Shown here one piece after another: positions 1-12,552 of a DNA stretch of 64,000 nt (its first letter is position 1; each line of letters opens with the position of its first letter). Origin of the DNA: Mycobacterium sp. 852002-51163_SCH5372311 (GTDB lineage Bacteria; Actinomycetota; Actinomycetes; Mycobacteriales; Mycobacteriaceae); NCBI RefSeq assembly GCF_001667115.1, contig NZ_LZIJ01000014.1, forward strand, positions 62,001-126,000, in the 5' to 3' direction. A model generated the notes under the pieces. That model ran no database searches. It was not told the DNA's origin and saw only the letters and a list, made by a program, of their open reading frames with translations. Position numbers and translations under genes: made by a program.

Positions 1-503
1 TGCTGGCATATGGTGACTGTGCGATCGTCCCGAACCCGACACCGCAACAGCTTGCCGACATCGCCATCTCCTCGGCGCGGACGGCCGCGCAGTTCGGCAT
101 CGAGCCGCGGGTGGCCATGTTGTCGTATTCCACCGGCGAGTCCGGCACCGGCGCGGACGTCGACAAAGTAAGGGCGGCAACGCAATTAGTGCGGACCCGG
201 GATCCGCAGCTGCCCGTCGAGGGGCCAATTCAATACGACGCGGCGGTAGAACCTTCGGTCGCGGCCACCAAGCTGCGTGACTCACCGGTGGCCGGCCACG
301 CGACGGTGCTGATCTTCCCCGACCTCAACACCGGCAACAACACCTACAAGGCGGTGCAGCGTACCGCTGGGGCGATCGCCATCGGCCCGGTACTGCAAGG
401 CTTGCGTAAGCCGGTGAACGACCTGTCGCGCGGTGCGCTGGTCGACGACATCGTCAATACCGTTGCCATAACTGCGATTCAGGCACAGGGCGTTCATGGC
501 TGA
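1..503 (+). CDS. pta: Phosphate acetyltransferase, C-terminal part (5' truncated by window edge)
   Basis: This is the 3' end of phosphate acetyltransferase, which interconverts acetyl-CoA and acetyl phosphate. The frame is open from base 3 with no start, so the gene begins outside the window. The visible ~166 residues are the conserved C-terminal catalytic (PTA_PTB) part: [14 protein letters not shown], then [11 protein letters not shown] and [16 protein letters not shown], which line the CoA and phosphate site in the family. Its TGA stop (501-503) overlaps the ackA start by 8 nt, so the two genes are translated from one message. This is the usual pta-ackA pair of the acetate switch and matches Rv0408-Rv0409 in M. 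tuberculosis. Confidence 0.95.
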   Translation, partial: LAYGDCAIVPNPTPQQLADIAISSARTAAQFGIEPRVAMLSYSTGESGTGADVDKVRAATQLVRTRDPQLPVEGPIQYDAAVEPSVAATKLRDSPVAGHATVLIFPDLNTGNNTYKAVQRTAGAIAIGPVLQGLRKPVNDLSRGALVDDIVNTVAITAIQAQGVHG

Positions 504-1650
504 CCCACTGGTGCTGGTGATCAACTCCGGTTCGTCATCGCTCAAGTTTCAATTGGTCGAACCGGCTTCCGGCCGGTCGCGAGCCGGCGGCTTGGTAGAG
601 CGGATCGGCGAAGAATCGTCACCGGTCGCGGACCACGATGCGGCGCTGCGCCGCGCGTTCGACGAATTGGCGGATGCCGGATTTGAATTGAAGACCGTTG
701 ATCTGGCAGCGGTCGGTCACCGGGTAGTGCACGGCGGCAAGCGGTTTTATCGTCCAACGCTGTTGGACGACGCGGTGGTCTCCGAACTCGAGGAGCTGTC
801 GGAGTTGGCGCCGCTGCACAATCCTCCTGCGCTCAAGGGAATCGATGTGGCGCGAAAGCTGCTGCCGAACATTCCGCACATCGCGGTCTTCGACACGGCG
901 TTCTTCCACGACCTACCGCCGGCCGCCGCTACTTACGCAATCGACCGAGAATTGGCCGAGCGCTCGGAGATTCGACGCTACGGATTCCACGGCACCTCGC
1001 ACGAATACGTCAGCCAGCAGGCTGCAGACTTCGTTGGCAAGCCGTTGGACAGCCTGAATCAGATTGTGCTGCATCTGGGCAACGGTGCGTCGGCCTCGGC
1101 GATCGCCGGTGGTCGTCCGGTCGAGACATCAATGGGATTGACGCCGTTGGAGGGGCTGGTGATGGGCACTCGCAGCGGTGACATCGATGCCGGCGTTTAC
1201 AGCTACCTGTGGCGCACCGCGAAGATGGGCGTGGACGAGATCGAGTCGATGCTGAACAAGCGGTCCGGGATGCTGGGCCTTTGCGGGGAGCGTGACTTCC
1301 GGCGGATAGGCGAGATGATCGAATCCGGCGACGGCGCGGCCCAATTGGCGTATGACGTGTTCATCCATCGGTTGCGCAAGTACGTCGGCGCTTACCTAGC
1401 GGTATTGGGGCATACGGACGTGGTCAGCTTTACCGCCGGTATCGGTGAGAACGATGCGGCGGTGCGGTGGGATGCCCTGACCGGCATGGAGGAGCTAGGC
1501 ATAGTCCTCGACGAGGACCGCAATCTGAGCCAGGAACGCGGGGCTCGCCGCATCTCTGGTGACGACTCACCGATTGCTGTGCTGGTGGTCCCGACCAATG
1601 AGGAACTGGCCATCGCCCGCGACTGCGTGAAGGTGCTGGCGGGTCTATAG
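496..1650 (+). CDS. ackA: Acetate kinase
   Basis: Acetate kinase (384 aa, normal length) transfers phosphate between acetyl phosphate and ADP to give acetate and ATP, working with Pta in the cytoplasm. The N-terminus carries the ASKHA-fold signature [13 protein letters not shown] (about residues 5-17). The second signature [10 protein letters not shown] contains the catalytic His, [10 protein letters not shown] contains the catalytic Asp, and HLGNGAS and TAGIGEND form further nucleotide and phosphate loops. The ATG at 496 lies inside the end of pta (8-nt overlap), and translation continues directly into the signature, so the start is secure. No hairpin terminator is obvious in the 38 nt before the convergent kinase gene. 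Confidence 0.97.
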   Translation: MADPLVLVINSGSSSLKFQLVEPASGRSRAGGLVERIGEESSPVADHDAALRRAFDELADAGFELKTVDLAAVGHRVVHGGKRFYRPTLLDDAVVSELEELSELAPLHNPPALKGIDVARKLLPNIPHIAVFDTAFFHDLPPAAATYAIDRELAERSEIRRYGFHGTSHEYVSQQAADFVGKPLDSLNQIVLHLGNGASASAIAGGRPVETSMGLTPLEGLVMGTRSGDIDAGVYSYLWRTAKMGVDEIESMLNKRSGMLGLCGERDFRRIGEMIESGDGAAQLAYDVFIHRLRKYVGAYLAVLGHTDVVSFTAGIGENDAAVRWDALTGMEELGIVLDEDRNLSQERGARRISGDDSPIAVLVVPTNEELAIARDCVKVLAGL

Positions 1651-1688
1651 GCTCTCAAATTCGGCGGATCTGCCCTGTCGCTTGTCGT

Positions 1689-3767
1689 TCACCGCTTGGT
1701 GGCCTCGAAGGTCCCATGGCATTTTCCGCCAGAATCGGTACGTACGCCGTCACGGATGAAGGTTCGGCCGCCTTCGGTTGCGAAGACACCCCGAACCGTA
1801 GCGTAGTCGTAAGGGCCGTTTTGGCCTTCGGCCACAAACGATCCATCGGCGTTCAACGTGCCGGTAACACCCCAGATGGTCAGCGTGTTGCCTTGAAGGG
1901 TGACGGAGACGGGGAAGTCGCCGGGAGGCTGCCAACTGCCAAAGCTGCACTCGTAGCTGAGGTAGCGCGTTGTGTAGGTGCCGGCGATCGACTGTTGCGG
2001 TGTTTGTCCGGTCGTGGGCGTGGTGGATGCCGGCTGCGGTGATGGGACGGGCTGGGTGTGCGGGGTGTCGTTGGCGCCAGTGGTTCCAGCAGGACGGTTG
2101 AAGGCTTTGCCGGTGACGACGTCGACGAGGACGAAGTTAGTGATGGCCGCCTTGCCGGGTTGGACCGCGGCGAGGGCTGAGGCGTTGTACCCAGCCCATG
2201 CTGGGCCAACAGGTTTGGGCTCGCCCGTCAAGGCGGCCGGTGCCGTGAGGGGATTGCCGCAGTAGCAGCGGGCGCGCGGTACGCCGTGAGCGTCGACGAA
2301 GACCGCTGTGCCCGTTTGCAAGACCGATTGCAGCGTGGTCGGGTGTGTTCCGTCGAACCCGTGATTGGTGACCCTGGTGTCCAGCCGCAGCACGGTGGGC
2401 GTCAGTTCACGTAAGTAGGTAGGGATGTCGGCGGCGGTAAGCGGATGTCCGCCACTCCAATAGAGGGAGGGGTCGGTGTTGAGGGCCTCGACGAAGGCGC
2501 TGGCCTGGGCAGGGTGGCTACCGAGAAAGTCGATCATCTTGTCGCGGTCGCATTCGGCGTTGTTCATAGTGCCGCCATAAAGGCCGTCGCGGTCGCCGGG
2601 CAGCGGCTGGGTGACCACGGGACCGTTGCCGTGTGGCTGCAGGGTAGGCGGAGGCTGGGTGTTGGTCGGCGGAGCCGAGGCCGCTGGGGGCATGAACGCG
2701 TTCGTCCCGGGATCAGTGGCCGCGGTGAGCACCAACTCAGTAGTCGTCTTGGGCAACAAGACATTACGCAGCAGCAGGGCGGCGCCCGCGACCACGACGA
2801 CAAGGACCACCGCCGCCGCGATCAACCACCTGCGCTTCGACCGGTTCGGCGGTGGCGCGGCATCTGAGTGCGCAGGTAGAACCTGCGAGCTCGGTCGAGA
2901 GGGAACTCCCCCGTGCGGTTGCGTGGCGTCCAGGGTGTCGGCCGGCGTCGTGGCTTCACTGACCGCCCGGCGCGCGGCGGCGGCCAGTTCACCGGCACTC
3001 TGATAGCGCTGGTCGGGCTTTTTGGCCATGCCTTTCGCGATTACCTCGTCGAAGCCGTGCGGGATGGCGGCGTTGCGGTCGCTGGGTTTAGGGGGATCCA
3101 TGGTCAGGTGCGCGACGACCTGTTGTTCCATGCTGTCCCCACCGAAAGGCTGGGCACCAGTCAGGCATTCGTAGAGCACGCACGCGAGCGCATAGACATC
3201 GGAGCGGGCATCAGCGGCCCCGGCTTCCAGGCGCTCGGGCGACATGTAGGCAAAGGTGCCCATGATGGAGCCGGTCTGGGTCAGCTTGGTGGCCTTGGCG
3301 TCGTGAGCGATGCCGAAATCGATCAGGTACACGAAGTCTTTGCGGGTCACTAATGCATTGGAGGGCTTGACATCGCGGTGCACCAACCCGGCTTCGTGAG
3401 CGGCATCCAGTGCGGCGGCCAGTTGCTCGATCACCTGCACGGCCCGCTCGGGGCTCATGGTCCCGTCACGCTGCAGCAGCGTGTGTACGTCGACGCCTTC
3501 GATGATCGGCATCACCAAATACAGGCGGCCGTCGATTTCGCCGGTGTCGTGAATCGGGATGATGTGCGGTTCGTTCAGCCGGGCCGCGATGTGGGCCTCA
3601 CGACGGAAACGTTCACGATAGCCGGGTTCGGCGCCCAGTTCGGGGGACAGCACTTTGATCGCTACATCGCGGTCAATCTCGGTGTCGTGGGCCTTGTACA
3701 CCTTTCCCATGCCGCCCTCACCGATCAGCGACAGCAGCCGATACCTCCCGAACACCACCTCATCCAT
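1689..3767 (-). CDS. Membrane-anchored Ser/Thr protein kinase with extracellular sensor region
   Basis: Receptor-type eukaryotic-like kinase of about 692 aa. The kinase domain (residues ~8-270) has the glycine loop GEGGMGKVY, catalytic Lys38 in VAIKVL, HRDVKPSN with Asp132, DFG with Asp150, and SPERL. A Pro-rich juxtamembrane linker and one membrane segment (WLIAAAVVLVVVVAGAALLL, about 320-345) follow, then an extracellular part with paired cysteines (CYCGNP) and a second small module ending near the C-terminus. The extracellular part resembles domains on other actinobacterial kinases (DUF6777-like, from memory), and its ligand is unknown. I chose the ATG at 3767 because AAAGGG lies 7-8 nt upstream; a TTG at 3791 would add eight residues. 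It is related to PknH-class kinases but has no counterpart at this site in H37Rv. Confidence 0.85.
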   Translation of the reverse strand: MDEVVFGRYRLLSLIGEGGMGKVYKAHDTEIDRDVAIKVLSPELGAEPGYRERFRREAHIAARLNEPHIIPIHDTGEIDGRLYLVMPIIEGVDVHTLLQRDGTMSPERAVQVIEQLAAALDAAHEAGLVHRDVKPSNALVTRKDFVYLIDFGIAHDAKATKLTQTGSIMGTFAYMSPERLEAGAADARSDVYALACVLYECLTGAQPFGGDSMEQQVVAHLTMDPPKPSDRNAAIPHGFDEVIAKGMAKKPDQRYQSAGELAAAARRAVSEATTPADTLDATQPHGGVPSRPSSQVLPAHSDAAPPPNRSKRRWLIAAAVVLVVVVAGAALLLRNVLLPKTTTELVLTAATDPGTNAFMPPAASAPPTNTQPPPTLQPHGNGPVVTQPLPGDRDGLYGGTMNNAECDRDKMIDFLGSHPAQASAFVEALNTDPSLYWSGGHPLTAADIPTYLRELTPTVLRLDTRVTNHGFDGTHPTTLQSVLQTGTAVFVDAHGVPRARCYCGNPLTAPAALTGEPKPVGPAWAGYNASALAAVQPGKAAITNFVLVDVVTGKAFNRPAGTTGANDTPHTQPVPSPQPASTTPTTGQTPQQSIAGTYTTRYLSYECSFGSWQPPGDFPVSVTLQGNTLTIWGVTGTLNADGSFVAEGQNGPYDYATVRGVFATEGGRTFIRDGVRTDSGGKCHGTFEATKR

Positions 3768-3888
3768 GGGCCACCCTTTCGGACGAGCCAACGAGCATCG
3801 ATCGGTGTTCCGGATTGTATCCCCGGCTATGAATCCGATTTCCGTTTCTACGGAATTTAGTGTGTTTAATCTGTGAACCGGCGTAGGC

Positions 3889-5082
3889 CTAAAGGAAGCC
3901 GAGCGCGTTCCTGCCCGCTCCGACAGAAGGTGTCGGATCCGTCCCGACGGTGCGCGATAGCAGTTCGTAGTAGATATCGCGAAAGTCGGTGGTGTACTTC
4001 AGATCTCCATGGTCTAGGTCAGTAAGGCTGGGCTCGTCGCCGTAGAACCCGCCCCTGACCGGCGCACCCGCGACGAAGACCGGCCCGGCGGTACCGTGGT
4101 CGGTGCCTTCCGAGGCGTTGGCCCTGACCCTGCGCCCGAACTCCGAATACGCCATCAGCACGACATTGCGGCCGCGGGGGTCGCCGGGCATCTGCCGCAG
4201 GAAGGCGGTCGCGGCCTCGTCGAGAGTCTGCAGCAGGCGCTGCTGTGTCCCGCGCTCGTTGGCGTGCGTGTCGAACCCGCCGAGTTGCACCATGTACACC
4301 CGCGTCGGGACCCGGGCCCGCACCGCCGCAGCCACCATGCCGAGCTGAGCAGCCAGCGAATTGTGTTCGTTGGCAGCGGGTTTGATCGACTCGAACGTCT
4401 TGTTGGTGGTGCGCGCGGCGCGGTAGGCCTTACGCACTGCGGCCATGGCAGGAGTGTCGGCAGGGTCGTCAATACTCAGCGCTGCCATGACCGTGTCAAA
4501 TCTGCCCGCCTGCCGTGCCGGCATGTGCGTCGTCGAAAGCGCTGCCGCCGTGTGTTTTTCACCGACCGCGAGCGTGGGCAGGACGGGACCGATGTTGACG
4601 GCGCGCAGCGGGTCGTCGCCGGTGGCGTCGAGCCAACGGCCGATCCAGCCGGTGGAGACGGGCTGGCTGGGCGACGCCGTCTGCCAGATGTCCATGGAAC
4701 GGAAGTGGCTGTGATCGGGCTTCGGATAGCCGGCGCCCCGGACGATCGCGAGTTGCCGCTGGTTCCAGAGTTGAGCAAGCCCGCGCATCGCCGGGTTCAG
4801 TCCGAGCTCTGAATCGAGACGCAAAACATCACTCGGAGCGTAGGCAAGCTCTGGACGCGCATCGTGATAAGCGTTGTCGGCGTAGGGGATTAGCGTGTTG
4901 ATCCCGTCGTTGCCGCCATATAGCGTGACGATCACCAGGACGCCGGCGTTGTCAGGCAGCGGCCGGTCCTGAGCGGCTCGCAACAAGTCGTGCCAATCGA
5001 CCGCCACGGCCCCAGACAGCAGGCCGACCGCGCCGACGCCCGCGCTGGCGATCAGGAATCTGCGTCGATTGAGCTCAGTCAT
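3889..5082 (-). CDS. DUF1501 family protein, twin-arginine exported
   Basis: A 397-aa member of DUF1501, a family in the alkaline phosphatase/sulfatase superfamily with no settled function. The N-terminus NRRRFLIASAGVGAVGLLSG is a good Tat signal peptide, so the protein is probably exported folded. Conserved blocks include VTLYGGNDGINTLIPY, HSHFRSMDIWQTA, QLGGFDTHANERGTQ and YSEFGRRVRANASEGTDHG, with His and Asp residues placed as in metal-dependent phosphohydrolases. Its ATG overlaps the stop of the upstream DUF1800 gene (ATGA, 5079-5082). The DUF1800-DUF1501 pairing is very common in bacteria and implies joint function. A 121-nt gap separates it from the kinase gene downstream. Confidence 0.85.
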   Translation of the reverse strand: MTELNRRRFLIASAGVGAVGLLSGAVAVDWHDLLRAAQDRPLPDNAGVLVIVTLYGGNDGINTLIPYADNAYHDARPELAYAPSDVLRLDSELGLNPAMRGLAQLWNQRQLAIVRGAGYPKPDHSHFRSMDIWQTASPSQPVSTGWIGRWLDATGDDPLRAVNIGPVLPTLAVGEKHTAAALSTTHMPARQAGRFDTVMAALSIDDPADTPAMAAVRKAYRAARTTNKTFESIKPAANEHNSLAAQLGMVAAAVRARVPTRVYMVQLGGFDTHANERGTQQRLLQTLDEAATAFLRQMPGDPRGRNVVLMAYSEFGRRVRANASEGTDHGTAGPVFVAGAPVRGGFYGDEPSLTDLDHGDLKYTTDFRDIYYELLSRTVGTDPTPSVGAGRNALGFL

Positions 5083-6395
5083 GACGTCAGGTACTCCGGT
5101 GTGTTGACGGCCGCCACGATCAGCCGCTGCGGTTGGCGCACCAGGGGTTTGAGCGCGTCGACGCTCCGGTCCGACCAGACCCCAATGCCGATCAGATAGC
5201 CAACCGCGTCAATGCGATCGCTGGCTGCCGCGCTCTCGATGCGGGACAGGTCGGCATCGCGAGCCAGCTGGGTCGCGGCGCGTAACCGCGCCCGTGCGCT
5301 CGCGGTGGACAGCCAGACCTCGCCGTGCGGCCAGCCGCCGACGCTGGGCGGATAGAACGGCCGCTGCCCCAGGGCTCTCAACGTCGCCTCGACCGTCTTG
5401 AGCTGCCCAGGGGTGTCCAGGGGGACGCGAAGCGCCCGGATCAGGCCGACCAGCCACTCGACCGGGGTGTTGACGACAGTGGCTCGGCCCGTGGTGAACT
5501 CGTCGTCGGTGAGGATGGCCCGGGTCAGCGCGCGCAGGTTGCGGCCCGGTCCGTAGGCAGCGACCAACCGGTCGAGTACCTGGGCTGACGGCGGTTCGTC
5601 AGAAGCCAACTGTTGCCACAGCCGTCCCGCGACGTATTCGGCCGACTTCGGCTGAGCCAGCACGGCATCGCAGAATCCCGCGGCGTCGAAATTGCCGGTG
5701 CGACCGAAGATCGTCTTGGCAGTGGAGTCATGACGTTTCGGCACCACCGAGGTTCGGCCGTCGAGACCGATCACCCATCCGGTCAGTGCCCGCGCGCCGG
5801 CGCGTACGTCGTCCTCGGTGTAGCCGTTACCGTGGCCCAGGGCGAACAGCTCCATGAATTCCCGGGCCAGGTTTTCGTTGGGCGCCTTGGCGGTATTGGT
5901 CTGCCCGTCCAGCCAGCGCAGCATCGCGGCGTCGGTCAGCATGCTGTACGCGAGGGTGCGAAAATCGCCGAGTGAAAGGGTGCGCAGCTTCTGATTCTGT
6001 GCGGCCATATAGGCCGCCACCCGAACTTTCTGCGCTGATGTAGCAAAGTGGTTGTGCCACAACAACGTTAACTTCTCGTGGAATGGCTGCTGGACGGCGA
6101 CCATGCGTCGCAGCCACCAGGCCGACAGCGTGCCCGTCTGCTCGGATAGCTGCCGGATGAACTGTTTACGGGCTGCTGGTGTCGCGCGTTTACCGGGGGC
6201 GCGAAGTGGTTGAAGGGCGGGTATCGGGGTGGCGACCGCGCCCGGGTCGGAGTCGGGGTTTGCGCTCAGCATGGCGTCGACGTAGGACGGCCAGTCTGCG
6301 GCGACCGCCGCGTCGACCTCGGGGCCGGTTGCCCCGAACCCGGCTCGTCGCAGCACGCGGGCCGTGGCTATCCACCGCGCCGACTGTCCGCTCAT
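5079..6395 (-). CDS. DUF1800 family protein
   Basis: About 438 aa and typical of DUF1800, a mostly helical family of unknown function that almost always precedes a DUF1501 gene. Recognisable stretches are ARVLRRAGFGATGPEVDAA near the N-terminus, LTLLWHNHFATSAQKV (the conserved WHNHFATS block), NENLAREFMELFALGHGNGY with TEDDVRAGARALTGW, and PPSVGGWPHGEVWLSTAS near the C-terminus. The stop overlaps the next start (ATGA), so the pair is translationally coupled. Neither start has a clear Shine-Dalgarno site. I prefer the ATG at 6395; a GTG at 6410 would add five residues. It is divergent from the DUF559-type gene only 24 nt away, so the two promoters must overlap. Confidence 0.82.
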   Translation of the reverse strand: MSGQSARWIATARVLRRAGFGATGPEVDAAVAADWPSYVDAMLSANPDSDPGAVATPIPALQPLRAPGKRATPAARKQFIRQLSEQTGTLSAWWLRRMVAVQQPFHEKLTLLWHNHFATSAQKVRVAAYMAAQNQKLRTLSLGDFRTLAYSMLTDAAMLRWLDGQTNTAKAPNENLAREFMELFALGHGNGYTEDDVRAGARALTGWVIGLDGRTSVVPKRHDSTAKTIFGRTGNFDAAGFCDAVLAQPKSAEYVAGRLWQQLASDEPPSAQVLDRLVAAYGPGRNLRALTRAILTDDEFTTGRATVVNTPVEWLVGLIRALRVPLDTPGQLKTVEATLRALGQRPFYPPSVGGWPHGEVWLSTASARARLRAATQLARDADLSRIESAAASDRIDAVGYLIGIGVWSDRSVDALKPLVRQPQRLIVAAVNTPEYLTS

Positions 6396-6418
6396 GCTTT
6401 GAGTGTGCACATCTAGCT

Positions 6419-7330
6419 ATGAATTGGCTGTGGATAGGCGAAAACGCGGAGGGCGATGGTCGTGCGACGCTTCGCGGCGTGCAGGAACCTTTTATCGGCA
6501 GTGAGGCGTTGCAGCGCGGGGTCTTGGACCGCCATCAGTTGCGCACGCGATATCGCCCCTTGTTGCCCAACGTCTATCTGCCGGCAAAGACGCAACCGTC
6601 CCTTGAGCAGCGCATCTCCGCCGCTTGGTTGTGGTCGAGAGGCAGGGCGACCATCGCAGGTGCGGCCGCCGCAGCGCTGCACGGCGCCAAGTGGATTCCC
6701 CACGACGTTCCAGTTGAGCTGATATGCGCGAATTCCCGACCGCCCCGAGGTGTCCTGACGCGACGTCGCAAGCTGCTGGATGGCGAAGTGCAGCTGCTGG
6801 CCGACCGGTCGGTCACCACGCCGGAGCGAACCGCCTTCGACATTGGCCGGGGCGGAGCCATCCACTCGGCGGTAGCGCGACTGGATGCGCTCGCGGCCGC
6901 GACGGGTTTCAAGGTCGAAGACGTTCTGCACATCGCGCGGTGCCATCACGGGTCGCCCGGACTACGGCGACTGGAGACCGCGCTCGAACTCGTCGACGCG
7001 GGCGCACAGTCTCCCAGGGAGAGCTACCTCCGGCTGCTTCTCATCGAGGCGGGATTCCCGCGGCCGCAGACTCAGATACCGGTGCTGGGCGCGAACGGGC
7101 TTCCCGCCGCCTACATCGACGTGGGCTGGGAGCAGTACATGGTCGGCGTCGAATATGAAGGTGAACACCACCAGACTGAACGCGGCGTGTATGTCTACGA
7201 CATTCAGCGCCTGGAGATGCTTGAACAGAAGGGCTGGCTCATCGTCCGGGTCGTCACAGAGGACCGTCGCGCCGATATCATTCGCCGAGTCCGGGCGGCG
7301 ATGGTCGAACGGGTTTGGAGTGGACCCTGA
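6419..7330 (+). CDS. DUF559 / Vsr-like endonuclease-fold protein with AbiEi-like N-terminus
   Basis: A 303-aa protein of a type abundant in mycobacteria. The N-terminal ~130 residues (GSEALQRGVLDRHQLRTRY, LLPNVYLPAKTQP, GAAAAALHGAKWI) resemble the helix-turn-helix and linker of AbiEi-family antitoxins. The C-terminal ~90 residues match DUF559, a relative of the very-short-patch-repair (Vsr) nuclease fold: Asp234 in YIDVGW, Glu245 and Glu247 in VEYEGEHH, then DIQRLEMLEQKGWLIVRV. These are the acidic residues expected in a PD-(D/E)xK site, so nuclease activity is possible but unproven. No toxin partner lies beside it. The ATG at 6419 is the first codon giving the family N-terminus; the open frame extends further upstream over the DUF1800 gene. 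Confidence 0.75.
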   Translation: MNWLWIGENAEGDGRATLRGVQEPFIGSEALQRGVLDRHQLRTRYRPLLPNVYLPAKTQPSLEQRISAAWLWSRGRATIAGAAAAALHGAKWIPHDVPVELICANSRPPRGVLTRRRKLLDGEVQLLADRSVTTPERTAFDIGRGGAIHSAVARLDALAAATGFKVEDVLHIARCHHGSPGLRRLETALELVDAGAQSPRESYLRLLLIEAGFPRPQTQIPVLGANGLPAAYIDVGWEQYMVGVEYEGEHHQTERGVYVYDIQRLEMLEQKGWLIVRVVTEDRRADIIRRVRAAMVERVWSGP

Positions 7331-7344
7331 TGGCTCTGCGCGTC

Positions 7345-7830
7345 GACTTTCGTTGTGAACCTACGGCTTTGGGCGTGAAGCTACGGATTTCGTTGTGAGC
7401 CTGTGGATTTGGGTGTGCACATAGGGCGAAAATCGGGCCGGATTCCCGCCCAGGCTTCACGCCGAAAGCCCAGGATTCACGCCCGATTCCTCGCGATCGA
7501 TTGTGAACATACGGCTTTCGTTGTGGACATACGGCTTTCGTTGTTAACCTACGGCTTTCATTGTGAACCTACGGCTTTGAGTGTGCGCGTAGGGCGGAAA
7601 CCGGGGCGCAATCCCGCCCAGGATTCACTCGCGAAGCCCAGGATTCACTCGGGAAGCCCACGATTCACGCCCGACTCCCAGGATTCACTCCCGACGCCCC
7701 ACGCCCGATGCCCAGGATTCACTCGCCACGCCCGACGCCCGACGCGCGACGCGCCCACGCCCGAAGCCCGACGCCCCACGCGCGACGCGCCACGCCCGAC
7801 ACCCGAAGCGCCGATGCCCGACGAGCGCGA
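7345..7830. repeat. Symmetric 20-nt-period repeat, two modules, plus heptanucleotide tail
   Basis: This ~500-nt gap between convergent genes holds no gene. Module A has four head-to-tail 20-nt units (starts 7353, 7373, 7393, 7413), a 15-nt centre (7433-7447) and two inverted units (7448, 7468). Module B has five units (7501, 7521, 7541, 7561, 7581), again a 15-nt centre (7601-7615), then inverted units at 7616, 7636, 7656, 7676 and a further one at 7710. A typical left unit is TTGTGAACCTACGGCTTTCG; a right unit is GCCCAGGATTCACTCGCGAA, roughly its reverse complement. The innermost left unit is always GTGTGC-type ending in AGGGCG. From about 7730 to 7822 the sequence becomes a degenerate 7-nt repeat of GCCCGAC type. 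Confidence 0.9.
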
Positions 7831-7831
7831 A

Positions 7832-11117
<3,286 letters not shown>

Positions 11118-11121
<4 letters not shown>

Positions 11122-12437
11122 CGATACTCTTTCAGCCGTGGCCATAGACCCAGGGCGACCGCCAGGGCCGCGCCCAGGCTTAGCACCACGCCGCTTACCT
11201 GTGCGCCGGACAGCCCGCTGCGGGCGTTGAGCACGTCGTTGCGCAGCTGGGTGCGACTTTCGTCCATCGCTTTGGTCAGCGCTTCGTCAAGCCGGTCGAA
11301 GGCTGGGGTCGAGTCGTCCTCGCCCTTACCCAACGCGACCTGGGTGGCGGCCCGGTAGTTGCCCACCGACATATAAGCGTTGATCCGGTCGTTGGCCTGC
11401 CGCCAGCGGATCAGCAGCTGGTCGGCGCCCTGCAGGTCGGGCTTGTCGATCGCGTCGCTGCGCGACATATATGCGTCGATCTGTCGGTGCATGTCTTCGA
11501 TGCGCTGATAAAAGGCTTGCTTGCGAATCTCTTCGTCGCCACGACGGATCAGTGACAACGTCTCGTCGGCTCGCGCCTGCTGGGCGGTGATGGCGACGTT
11601 GGTGACGGTCTTGAGCGACTCGGCGGCGGTGTCCTTCGCGCTGCGGCTGGCTGTCGTCGAGAAAATCAATGCAATGACGACCCACACCACCATCACGACA
11701 ATACCCAGCGCGCCCACCACCAGGCCGGGGTTGATCCGCCGCCTGGTCCGCCGGGCCAGCCATCGATCGGAGAACACGCCGAAGACCAACGTGGTCGCCA
11801 CGACGAGGATCACCGCCGCCGGGAAATGTGTGGACGCAGTGGTTTCGCTGTCCACGCGCTGCGTCGTCGCCTGGTAGAGCTGCTGGGCGTCGGGCAGGAT
11901 CTTCGACTGCATCAGTCCCGATGCCTCCGACAGATACGACGACCCGACCGGGTTGCCGGCCCGGTTGTTGGTGCGCGCGATCTCGATCAGCCCGGTATAA
12001 ACCGCCAACTCGGCGTTGATCCGTCCCAGCAGTTGCACCATCGGCTCGTCGGTCAGCCCGCTGGACGCCCGGGTCACTGCCACCGCGGCGTCGGTAATCG
12101 CCTGCTCGTAGCGCTGCCGGACCGAACGTGGTTCGGGTTGGGCGATGAACGCGGTGGCCGCCGCGGCATCTGCCACCGACAGCGTGGTGTAAAGCCGTCC
12201 GGCGGCGAACGACAGCGGCTCGGTGTGGTTGAGGACGGTGGTCAGCACTTGCTGGCGGTGGTTGACGGTGGTCGAGGTGGCGAACGCACTGGACACGCCA
12301 AGAGCGGCGAGCACGATGCCGATGGTCAAGATGCGCCCCGGCGTCGTCGAGATGAACCACCAGCGTGGGTGAGCGGGTTCGGCAGGCGAGCGCGATCCCA
12401 GCGGCTCAGTCGACGGGTGCGCCAGCTCAACCGTCAC
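11118..12437 (-). CDS. glnX: GlnX, membrane signalling protein linking GlnH to PknG
   Basis: Membrane protein of 439 aa equivalent to Rv0412c. There are four hydrophobic segments: ILTIGIVLAALGVSSAFA (~35-55), AVILVVATTLVFGVF (~205-225), GLVVGALGIVVMVVWVVIALIF (~238-260), and one near the C-terminus. Two extracytoplasmic helical regions (~60-200 and ~265-410) look like the four-helix sensor bundles of chemoreceptors and histidine kinases. No kinase domain is present. In M. tuberculosis it relays amino-acid binding by GlnH to PknG. The start is GTG at 12437, the first gene of the operon. The 115 nt before the divergent mutT3 must hold both promoters (AT-rich TATAAA and TATAAG stretches around 12478-12500). 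Confidence 0.9.
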
Positions 12438-12552
12438 GTCTGCTCGGACCTCATCTTTCGGTCATACCAGGAAGCTCTATAAAGCGACTTCGGCGTATAA
12501 GCGAATTCTAAGAGAAGGCGCACGCCGATGGGGGGAGGCCGACGCAATTCGC

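Noticed and set aside
7345..7830. CRISPR array
   Set aside because: The 20-nt units are contiguous with no spacers, the right half is inverted, and no cas genes are near. This is a symmetric repeat, not repeat-spacer DNA.
11326..12360. Second minus-strand frame of 344 codons inside glnX
   Set aside because: It is an out-of-frame Arg/Gly-rich reading of glnX; the glnX frame has the membrane segments and operon overlaps.
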